Shown here piece by piece: positions 1-6,138 of a stretch of DNA of 7,593 nt. The position numbers were made by a program, and so were the translations under genes. Source of the stretch: Gammaproteobacteria bacterium (GTDB lineage Bacteria > Pseudomonadota > Gammaproteobacteria > Arenicellales > Arenicellaceae). How positions within the stretch are numbered: position 1 is the first letter of the stretch; the number at the start of each line of letters is the position of its first letter. Location: NCBI GenBank assembly GCA_003485905.1, contig DNHK01000256.1, positions 1-7,593 on the forward strand. Reading direction: 5' to 3'. The notes below the pieces were generated by a model. The model had not been told where the DNA came from and made no database searches. It saw only the letters and a program-made list of their open reading frames with translations.

Positions 1-78
1 TCCATGACTACCCTGTCCATGACTGCAGTTTCGTTAGCTTCATCTATGATTGCTTGATGGCCAGTCGATTCGCATCTA

Positions 79-110
79 GTTGTCGAATCACTTACCCCAC
101 TTTCGACAAC
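79..110. repeat. Perfect 9-bp inverted repeat downstream of the STAS-like gene
   Basis: GTTGTCGAA at 79-87 and its exact reverse complement at 102-110, separated by 14 nt. It begins about 33 bp past the stop of the STAS-like gene. In transcript form it would be a hairpin, but no T-run follows on the minus strand, so a classical intrinsic terminator is not supported. It could be a weak hairpin or a binding site for a dimeric regulator. Confidence 0.35.
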
Positions 111-142
111 CGGTTTCCGTTAGCTAGTTTTAGCCATGATGC

Positions 143-526
143 CTAAGCGACTTGCACGTGATGGGGTTTGAAGTCTTCACTAAAAGTAAATTCAAGCTTT
201 ATTCGCGGATCCAGCTTCAGAGCGACCTCTATCAGCTGACGCTGTGCACGCACGTCGTCACGAGTAAACACTACCAGGCTTTTTTGTCGGTCCTTGGCGA
301 ATAGCTTGACGATCTGGTAGAACAGCAGCGCCGAGTTTAAATCAAAAAAAACACTACCCTGCAGGTGAACCTGCAGTGAAGAAACGCGATTTTCATCTAA
401 ATAGCGCAACAAGTTTTTCCCTTGATCAATCTCGCTGCGCCATAATAATCGGCATGAACTGTTGAAGATCAAGCGTCCGATCAACTTGTCGTAATGAAAC
501 GCCGCTGCTTCGATTGATTGATTCAT
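143..526 (-). CDS. Small STAS-like protein, probable partner of the upstream PP2C-like sensor
   Basis: A 127-aa soluble cytoplasmic protein with no membrane helix. I read it as STAS-like (anti-sigma antagonist fold) from its layout. An N-terminal strand GRLIFNSSCRLLW (17-29) is followed by a helix, then SLQVHLQGSVFFDLNSALLF (50-69), which resembles the STAS strand-plus-helix v-x-l-x-x-v-x-F-i-D-S-S-G-L. Then come KSLVVFTRDDVRAQRQLIEV and a final strand KLEFTFSED, like the closing STAS strands. In a gapless alignment the Asp is D62, the normally phosphorylated Ser/Thr is N64, and S65 sits one residue later. The gene shares ATGA with the sensor gene and has only a weak GGA site, so the two are likely co-translated. 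It could also be related to SiaC-type (DUF1987) partners of HAMP-PP2C proteins. The fold call is inference from pattern, not a firm family match. Confidence 0.6.
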   Translation of the reverse strand: MNQSIEAAAFHYDKLIGRLIFNSSCRLLWRSEIDQGKNLLRYLDENRVSSLQVHLQGSVFFDLNSALLFYQIVKLFAKDRQKSLVVFTRDDVRAQRQLIEVALKLDPRIKLEFTFSEDFKPHHVQVA

Positions 527-2385
527 AGGTCCACAAGCCGCTCAATGAGAATGAAGCTAACATCATCTTCAAAATTTTCGAACCAATCTTCGGCCCGCAA
601 TCGTGCGGTCAGGTCATCCACCCCAGCTTCGCGTAGGCCAGTAAGTTCTAGAAAACGCTGTGGTGTCAGATCAAGGTCTTGCACATTGTGCAGTTTCAAA
701 ACTGCTTGTCTAAAACCCGCTGAAAACAACAAGTAACTCATGTTGCCAAACGACCGCTTCTCCGTACCAATTTCTATTTTCGAATCTAATCCCAGTGGGG
801 TCGACATGAAGCCTGAAGCCAACTCTTCCACCTGATGGTTGTTGAATGCAATAGGCGGTTCTCCGTAACCACTAACGCTCATTCGGTCCTCGCTAAGCGT
901 GATGTATAGCACCTTCGCGAACAGCGGGTTAGTCAACACTTTCTGCTGGCTGTATAGATAGTCGTTGGCATTCTTAAGCTGACTGCTGATTGGCTCACCG
1001 GCCAACGACTTGAAAAGTGCCTGTAACTGCAATACGGTTGTCGCCGTTTCAAGACCATAACCCGAAACCTGCCCATAGCAAAGTTCGATCAAATCGTCGC
1101 GATTCTGTCCTAGATGCCAAAAATCACCGCCTACCGAACGCGTCGGCAGGTAGCGAAAATTGATCGCATATTTTCCCCGATCAATCTTCCCTTCGACATG
1201 TTCCAGTTGCTTTTCGCGCAACCTGATCAGGCTGTCTACCTCGGCACCCAAGTGGGCGTTCTCTCGCTGTAGCAGCTCATTTAGTTGCACCACCTCCTCA
1301 TTAGCTGCGGAAAGTTTGACCGTACGCTCCTCGACTATTCGCTCAAGGTTAAGGGTAAAATCTCCAAGTGTTTCACTGACCTTGTTGATAGTCGTGGCCA
1401 GGACTCCAAATTCGTCAGTCGATGTAACATTCACCCGATGCGAAAAATTATGTCTTAGCAATTGTACAGCACCTTCTCTTAAACGGGTCAACGGTACTAC
1501 CACCCAGTAACCTACGACTAAGGTAAAGATAAACGCGATCGCCGCGGCAATCCCAAACAGATTCCAACTGTCGGCCTCTAGCTCATTTACACGTTGCTCA
1601 AACTCCAATATAGGATAATCCGCACCCAGCACCGCTATCACTTTGCCATCCTCGTTTTTAATCGGTATTGCCGCGGTCATAATCTTAATACACGGATCGA
1701 ATTCATCTACATACCAGTTAGAGATACTCAACTCGCCATCCCTGAAGGCACTGCTGAACCTCGCTTTCGGCCGATAGGTATCACCAATGGGATACTTTGC
1801 GTCACCACCCATCTCCGACTCATAATTAGAATTAGCCAGCAACATGACCGCCTCGGAGGGATCAACGCCTGGAATCGGTACAGACAGATAGACCCGGCGT
1901 GCTACGAACCCGCTACCCACCGGCACTTTGGGGTTATTATGGCCAGCTGAGCACTGCCTGCCCGCGTCGCTCTGATCTAGCAATCTAAGCGGCGCTACAA
2001 CTTTCCCACCACCCGCTTTTACCCGTCGTAGCAATTGCACCAACGTCTGAAACTCTAGGCTATCTTGGAGTTGATTGGAGGTAGCAGCACTTAACGCGGG
2101 CTTAACATCGTGAGATTTTAAAGTCTTGACCCAGTCATTAAGCTCAATATTGCTCTCTCCAGCTAGACTCTGGTTCAATCGTTGCTTAAGAGACTCGATT
2201 ACATCTCGAGCCTCTTCATTGAAAACGAACGCGCCTGTATTTGTCACCGCGCTGATACTGGCCTTAAAGTCGTCATACGTGACATTTTTCGAGTAGCTGT
2301 AAGAATTGAACAAGATAGCGCCCGTCAGCGTGGTAATCACTGTAACCAACAATAATCCGAGTTTTACTGCGAATGAAAATTTCAT
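523..2385 (-). CDS. Membrane sensor with Cache-like domain, HAMP and degenerate SpoIIE/RsbU-type PP2C domain
   Basis: A 620-aa inner-membrane signalling protein. Numbered from the ATG at 2385, the layout is: N-terminal membrane helix (about 3-26); periplasmic region (about 28-272) ending in a Cache-like motif (IKIMTAAIPIKNEDGKVIAV then LGADYP); second membrane helix (about 276-297); HAMP (about 292-344); coiled coil (about 346-402); PP2C/SpoIIE domain (about 406-618). Family members dephosphorylate Ser/Thr on STAS anti-sigma antagonists. PP2C motifs are recognisable but altered. SVGGDFW keeps D421, but the usual GDVSGHG reads GQVSGYG (Q439), the usual TDGxxE reads SAGFRQ (A556, Q560), and the closing EDDVSFILI keeps D607/D608. 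Two of four metal-ligand aspartates are thus replaced, so it may be a pseudophosphatase. A TTG at 2403 would add six residues, but AGGG lies 7 nt before the ATG. The stop overlaps the next gene as ATGA. The architecture is sure; activity is unknown. Confidence 0.88.
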   Translation of the reverse strand: MKFSFAVKLGLLLVTVITTLTGAILFNSYSYSKNVTYDDFKASISAVTNTGAFVFNEEARDVIESLKQRLNQSLAGESNIELNDWVKTLKSHDVKPALSAATSNQLQDSLEFQTLVQLLRRVKAGGGKVVAPLRLLDQSDAGRQCSAGHNNPKVPVGSGFVARRVYLSVPIPGVDPSEAVMLLANSNYESEMGGDAKYPIGDTYRPKARFSSAFRDGELSISNWYVDEFDPCIKIMTAAIPIKNEDGKVIAVLGADYPILEFEQRVNELEADSWNLFGIAAAIAFIFTLVVGYWVVVPLTRLREGAVQLLRHNFSHRVNVTSTDEFGVLATTINKVSETLGDFTLNLERIVEERTVKLSAANEEVVQLNELLQRENAHLGAEVDSLIRLREKQLEHVEGKIDRGKYAINFRYLPTRSVGGDFWHLGQNRDDLIELCYGQVSGYGLETATTVLQLQALFKSLAGEPISSQLKNANDYLYSQQKVLTNPLFAKVLYITLSEDRMSVSGYGEPPIAFNNHQVEELASGFMSTPLGLDSKIEIGTEKRSFGNMSYLLFSAGFRQAVLKLHNVQDLDLTPQRFLELTGLREAGVDDLTARLRAEDWFENFEDDVSFILIERLVDL

Positions 2386-2392
2386 TTTCGAG

Positions 2393-2396
2393 CCCT
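2393..2396 (-). promoter_or_regulatory. Ribosome binding site deciding the ATG start of the PP2C-like sensor
   Basis: AGGG on the minus strand, 7 nt before the ATG at 2385. It lies inside the six-residue extension that a TTG start at 2403 would add, which makes the TTG unlikely. Confidence 0.6.
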
Positions 2397-2520
2397 GCTT
2401 CAATCTGTACTATTTCATGACCCAAATATTCAGCTGACTTGGCGTCCGCTTGGGGCTAACGTCACCACGAGCAACGTCGTTAAACATCGGCGTAGCAATC
2501 AGCATGCTGTTGTTGGCTCA

Positions 2521-3513
2521 TTACAGAACCCTCACCCTCGCATCTATTGATTCACTTGCTTGATCATGCAATAACCATGCACTACGACCTAACTGATTTT
2601 GATTATGCTTGCCAAATACCAACTTGAAGCCTTCCGATTGCAATATATTGAATTGCAATTCAACGACCAGCGGTTGGTCAAGGAAATATTGGATCATTGT
2701 TTTTAGCGAGCGCCAATAGCGCTCATCCAAGGCCCATTGACGGTATTGCTCGGCGCTGATGCCGCTGATTTTGACCACAATTCTGCCTTGGTATTCCGAT
2801 ATTTTGCTGCCGACAATGCCGTTATTACCAAGCTCATTACCTTGCCTACCAATAAAGCAGCGTTGACTTTCAGGCAACGTGAAAGCCCGTTCGCAGCATT
2901 CTTCAACACTGACCGTGGACCGCTTAAACAAATTCGCCAGCAGTTGGATAAGACCAGCACTCGTTCTGCGCTGAAGTCGAAACACATTAATATTGCGCAA
3001 AATAAAAGCCGGATCGACAAAATCCTCAATCCAACTTGCACCCCTGAGACCAATCATAGACAGCATCATTTGCTGCATATTAGTCACGCTATCTGCCGAG
3101 GCATAGGGCAGATTTGCCACCCGCGCCTTGTATACGAGTTGGTAAAGACGTTGATGAATGAGGTCTAAGAAGAAGCGTCCACCATGCTCGTCTTGATACG
3201 AGGCGCGTACAATCTCTTCTGTAATGAAGTTTGGCAGAACGGATTGCTGTCCGTACAAACCAGCAAGGTTGACATTGATTTGGTAAATATTAAGGCCATT
3301 ACCAAGCATCACTCTTTCAATCGATTGCACTTCGGAACGCGGCAACCCCATACCTAACACTGGACGCAGGCGAATATAATGCAATGGATCCATACCATTT
3401 TCTGCGACGATCAGGCACAGAACACGATAAGCTTCAACAAGGCTATATCGGGCGGCATTCTCAATTAGAGACTGCTCTACAGAATCTCGGTTGTGCCTAG
3501 TCTCACTGGCCAT
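2521..3513 (-). CDS. tssG: T6SS baseplate protein TssG (VasB/ImpH family)
   Basis: TssG binds TssF to form the wedge of the T6SS baseplate. The 330-aa length is normal. Family features in order are an N-terminal helix with SLVEAYRVLCLIV (24-36), a Y-I-R-L-R-P strand (46-51), LPRSEVQSIER (57-67), the core INVNLAGLYGQQSVLPNFITE (79-99), FFLDLIHQRLYQLVYKA (114-130), and a C-terminal block around YWRSLKTMIQYFLDQPLVVELQ. The ATG at 3513 is preceded by a strong GGAGG 7 nt upstream, so it can be translated independently although it starts inside tssF. It is the last recognisable T6SS structural gene here; the next downstream gene belongs to a signalling module. Confidence 0.95.
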   Translation of the reverse strand: MASETRHNRDSVEQSLIENAARYSLVEAYRVLCLIVAENGMDPLHYIRLRPVLGMGLPRSEVQSIERVMLGNGLNIYQINVNLAGLYGQQSVLPNFITEEIVRASYQDEHGGRFFLDLIHQRLYQLVYKARVANLPYASADSVTNMQQMMLSMIGLRGASWIEDFVDPAFILRNINVFRLQRRTSAGLIQLLANLFKRSTVSVEECCERAFTLPESQRCFIGRQGNELGNNGIVGSKISEYQGRIVVKISGISAEQYRQWALDERYWRSLKTMIQYFLDQPLVVELQFNILQSEGFKLVFGKHNQNQLGRSAWLLHDQASESIDARVRVL

Positions 3514-5246
3514 TCCGCTTCCTCCCCAGTTCTGCTGTCGATAACGACCAGTTGACTAAAACTGTTCACGACATTTTGCAAAGCGAACAGTTGATCAAGT
3601 AACGCGCTGAACATAAACAACTCGCCAGCGCTGGCAAAACTTTCACCATTCATCACAACGCGATATTCGCTACCCAACAGTGGGCGTCCGAGACTAATTT
3701 TCTCAGTCGAAACAACCTTAAATATTTCAATAGCGCTGATAGCATGAATGTTAGACTTTTGTCTGGCCGATTTCACCAGCCCCGCAGGAATATGGTGCAT
3801 CAGCAGTCGTTTTAGTTTCGCCGCATCATCGATTGAAGACATGCTCAGGGCTTGATCAGACACGACTTGCCATGCACTTTGGGTGACCACTGACGCAGAC
3901 TGGAACTGCGTCGCGGCGGTCAGGTTGGTGAAACTGACCAATTCAGGCGAACCACCCGTTGGGCGCTTGATGTCCCCCGGCGCGATCTGGCTAGCCAACT
4001 CGCCGTTACAACAAGCGACACGAATTCGCAACACCTCTTCTCGCAAGTCTACGCTCTGCCCATTATATAAACCAAGCCACGGCACAGTTTGACCATCCTG
4101 CGCGCCAGGCTTACGAAAGAAATTGTATCCTGCTATGTTGGTAGAAACTGAGTCTGGACTCAGTAAGTTTTGATAGCGCAGATTTTCGGGCCGACCTTTT
4201 TGTATCGATTCGACTTCCTCGACATCTATAATCTCCAGCCCATGATCGCCAGAAAGACTTCGTTCATAAGCCTCAAGCGTGATGTCCGCTTCAGGTCCGC
4301 TAATTTTTTTCGTTTCAGCGTAGGCTGAAAATCGATTCACTGCTGGGGTAGCAAACAATTGTACCGCTGACTCTGTCAGCTCAGGAACCGACCAATTCGG
4401 CTGTGAAAGCTTAAACTCTAACGTAAAGGCTTCGCCCGAACGCTCGGTCCAACCACTGAGATCAATATCGAAAAACAAATATTTTTCGGTACTCACGTAG
4501 TAGTCTTGGAGTAACTGATGAGTACTTAGACTACTCGGGCCTTGAGGCTCATTTTCGCCAAGGAAATAGCCGGTTAAACGCACCTTAGGCGAAAAGATAT
4601 TTCTGGTCCCACTTGCATCGGTAACATTCAGGCTTACCAGGGAGTTTTTCAACAAGCTAACCCAAGCAGCACTCTCGGCAATGGGCATGTCGAAATACAA
4701 CCTAAGACTTTCAAATTCGTAATTCGCCACGTCATTGCGAGACGCATCAAAATCCATCTTAAGTTGCAATAGTTTGGTTTGGTTGCCTGCTAAGGTCTCT
4801 TCCGTACTATTCACCCCTACGGATCGAATAGCGATCGGCAAAACGGTGACGTCCCAAACAGTACAAAATCGACAGTGAACAGGTTGACCAAGGCTATCGC
4901 TAGCCAGCGAGACCGAATCAAATGCAGTGCCAGCCGCTAGCTTGAAAGGCGTTATCAGGTTTGCCTTGGGCATGAAGTCGAGAATCGTTGTCGCCGGCAG
5001 TGGCTGCATCAGCGTTGGCGTCAAAACTTGAGATAAGGCTTGCAGCGCTATAGGGAATTCATCAGAAATTTCCTTACGTAGCTGGGCCGTCAGATAGGCC
5101 ACGCCCTTCAATATCATGTCGATGTCGGGATCGGCACTCTCTCGCACCAAATTCGCGGTAAGGGTTGGATATTCGTCACTGAAGACCTTCGCTGACTCTT
5201 TCAGCAGGCGCAGCTCTTGTTGATACAGTTCACTTAAGGATGTCAT
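3477..5246 (-). CDS. tssF: T6SS baseplate protein TssF (VasA/ImpG family)
   Basis: TssF is the large wedge protein of the T6SS baseplate; with TssG and TssE it links the TssK/membrane complex to the VgrG hub and sheath. At 589 aa it has the usual family length. The N-terminus carries the classical layout: LYQQELRLLKESAKVFSDEYP (7-27), then a DP-containing block (residues 39-46, DPDIDMIL, where most relatives have DPhVERLL), then VAYLTAQLRKEISDEFP (49-65), ALQALSQVLTPTLMQPLPATTILDF (67-91) and the CRFCTVWDVTVLPI strand (125-138) that matches the C-R-F-x-T-x-x-D-V family signature. Its ATG overlaps the tssE stop by 4 bp (ATGA), with only a weak GAAG upstream, which suggests translational coupling. 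Its 3' end runs 37 bp into tssG. Confidence 0.95.
   Translation of the reverse strand: MTSLSELYQQELRLLKESAKVFSDEYPTLTANLVRESADPDIDMILKGVAYLTAQLRKEISDEFPIALQALSQVLTPTLMQPLPATTILDFMPKANLITPFKLAAGTAFDSVSLASDSLGQPVHCRFCTVWDVTVLPIAIRSVGVNSTEETLAGNQTKLLQLKMDFDASRNDVANYEFESLRLYFDMPIAESAAWVSLLKNSLVSLNVTDASGTRNIFSPKVRLTGYFLGENEPQGPSSLSTHQLLQDYYVSTEKYLFFDIDLSGWTERSGEAFTLEFKLSQPNWSVPELTESAVQLFATPAVNRFSAYAETKKISGPEADITLEAYERSLSGDHGLEIIDVEEVESIQKGRPENLRYQNLLSPDSVSTNIAGYNFFRKPGAQDGQTVPWLGLYNGQSVDLREEVLRIRVACCNGELASQIAPGDIKRPTGGSPELVSFTNLTAATQFQSASVVTQSAWQVVSDQALSMSSIDDAAKLKRLLMHHIPAGLVKSARQKSNIHAISAIEIFKVVSTEKISLGRPLLGSEYRVVMNGESFASAGELFMFSALLDQLFALQNVVNSFSQLVVIDSRTGEEAEWPVRLGTTEIL
3521..3525 (-). promoter_or_regulatory. 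Strong ribosome binding site of tssG
   Basis: GGAGG on the minus strand, 7 nt before the ATG at 3513 and inside the tssF coding region. It fixes the tssG start and shows that tssG need not rely only on coupling to tssF. Confidence 0.8.
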
Positions 5247-5653
5247 TTAGATTCAACTTCAAATGTATTGTCTGCCCGAAGCCTGCCATTCAAGCGAAAA
5301 TTCAACCCTTCACGAGTCTCAATTTGCAGGCGAAAAGCCATGACGACGATGATGTTGTTAACTTCGGTCAGCGAACCCGCGATCGACTTGACCCGTTTGT
5401 CATAAGTTTTTATCAATTTTTCTATTAATCCAAGCAACGCTCGCCTGTCGTCTTCATCAACCAAACCACTGCTCAAGTCGATTTCAGGTATGCCGAAGCC
5501 AACGTCCATAGACACGGTATTAACCCGGGTATTGAGTAATTTCTTGATAAATCCTGCCAGCGACTCAATCACTTTAGTGTCGCTTACACCTCTTCGATCG
5601 TCTTCATGCTGCTTCGACGACAATCGGTTGAGCCGCTCAGTTATTCGCAACAC
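5243..5653 (-). CDS. tssE: T6SS baseplate wedge protein TssE (gp25-like)
   Basis: TssE is the gp25-like wedge component of the T6SS baseplate, where it seeds sheath assembly with TssF and TssG. The gp25 signatures are visible: VIESLAGFIKKLLNTR, the equivalent of the slleSI..hL..LLNTR block, then VGFGIPEIDLSSG, and the closing strand NFRLNGRLRADNTFEVES. The usual Gly after LLNTR is not obvious here (it reads RVNT). A longer TTG start at 5671 is possible (142 aa, starting MARRSIV) but has no ribosome site. The GTG at 5653 has GGAG 7 nt upstream and overlaps the hcp stop as TAGTG, so I prefer it (136 aa). The gene ends in a 4-bp ATGA overlap with tssF. The family call is firm; the start is moderately sure. 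Confidence 0.92.
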   Translation of the reverse strand: MLRITERLNRLSSKQHEDDRRGVSDTKVIESLAGFIKKLLNTRVNTVSMDVGFGIPEIDLSSGLVDEDDRRALLGLIEKLIKTYDKRVKSIAGSLTEVNNIIVVMAFRLQIETREGLNFRLNGRLRADNTFEVESK

Positions 5654-6138
5654 TATGCTTCTCCGCGCCAAGTCGTAGTAAAAGCAGTGTCGCCATCCGG
5701 GCCCCAGTGCCAGCTAATCTCATCGTAAAAGACCGAAACGGTCTCCATCAAACGTTGGTGCTCAACCTCAACGCTTTTGACTTCCGGCATCCATTGTTCG
5801 AGCTGCGTAATGTACGCTCCTACGACATGGATTTTGTAATACAGCTGCTCTTCACCCCGCGTATCGAAGCGGAACCATTCCAAATCAATGGTTAGATTTT
5901 CTTTTGTCACTAGGGCCTGATAAAGATGGGGCGTGCTTTTGTCAACTTCCTTGCTGATGGCCACAGGCTGGTGGACAACCGGACCATTATTTAAATTGTT
6001 GCGACTCTGTGAGAACTGATTCACCCCATGCTTAAAGCCATGTATGTTCACTAATCCGCGTCGACCTCTACGCAAAGATGAACCTTCGATAGCCCCCTGG
6101 TTCTCACCTTCAATTCTCATATAGCCTGAAAAATCCAT
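5653..6138 (-). CDS. hcp: T6SS tube protein Hcp (TssD)
   Basis: Hcp forms the hexameric rings that stack into the T6SS inner tube and are expelled on sheath contraction; it also carries small effectors. The 161-aa length is normal for the family. The N-terminus MDFSGYMRIEGENQGAIEGS matches the Hcp start (a strand with I-x-G-x-x-Q-G). Family motifs follow: the G-x-x-H-x-P strand around residues 52-58, SKEVDKSTPHLYQAL (62-76), LTIDLEWFRFD (82-92) and YYKIHVVGAYITQLEQWMP (100-118), ending in the ISWHW strand and a polar tail typical of the Vibrio-type Hcp subgroup. The ATG at 6138 overlaps the tssC stop by one base; a GAGG lies about 10 nt upstream, so translation is probably coupled to tssC. 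The stop TAG overlaps the likely tssE GTG start. There is no sign of a fused C-terminal effector domain. Confidence 0.95.
   Translation of the reverse strand: MDFSGYMRIEGENQGAIEGSSLRRGRRGLVNIHGFKHGVNQFSQSRNNLNNGPVVHQPVAISKEVDKSTPHLYQALVTKENLTIDLEWFRFDTRGEEQLYYKIHVVGAYITQLEQWMPEVKSVEVEHQRLMETVSVFYDEISWHWGPDGDTAFTTTWRGEA
5661..5664 (-). promoter_or_regulatory. Ribosome binding site deciding the tssE GTG start
   Basis: GGAG on the minus strand, 7 nt before the GTG at 5653, which itself overlaps the hcp stop. The alternative TTG at 5671 has no purine-rich site upstream, so this site argues for the shorter TssE. Confidence 0.6.

Noticed and set aside
1160..1950. Two plus-strand open frames of about 117 codons
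   Set aside because: Antisense to the sensor gene, whose coding frame is supported by domain architecture. Their translations show no recognisable motifs.
2500..2509. 10-bp perfect palindrome CAGCATGCTG after tssG
   Set aside because: Short, with no loop, T-run or paired copy. Palindromes of this size occur by chance, so it is not called an operator or terminator.
2386..2520. Possible promoter before the sensor gene
   Set aside because: I found no convincing -35/-10 pair with normal spacing and no sigma-54 TGGC-N-TGC element, so none is annotated.
2703..3053. Minus-strand open frame of 116 codons in another frame within tssG
   Set aside because: An out-of-frame shadow of tssG with no family pattern and no need for a second product.
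2737..3168. Plus-strand open frame of 143 codons
   Set aside because: It lies wholly antisense to tssG, whose family motifs are clear. It has no recognisable domain.
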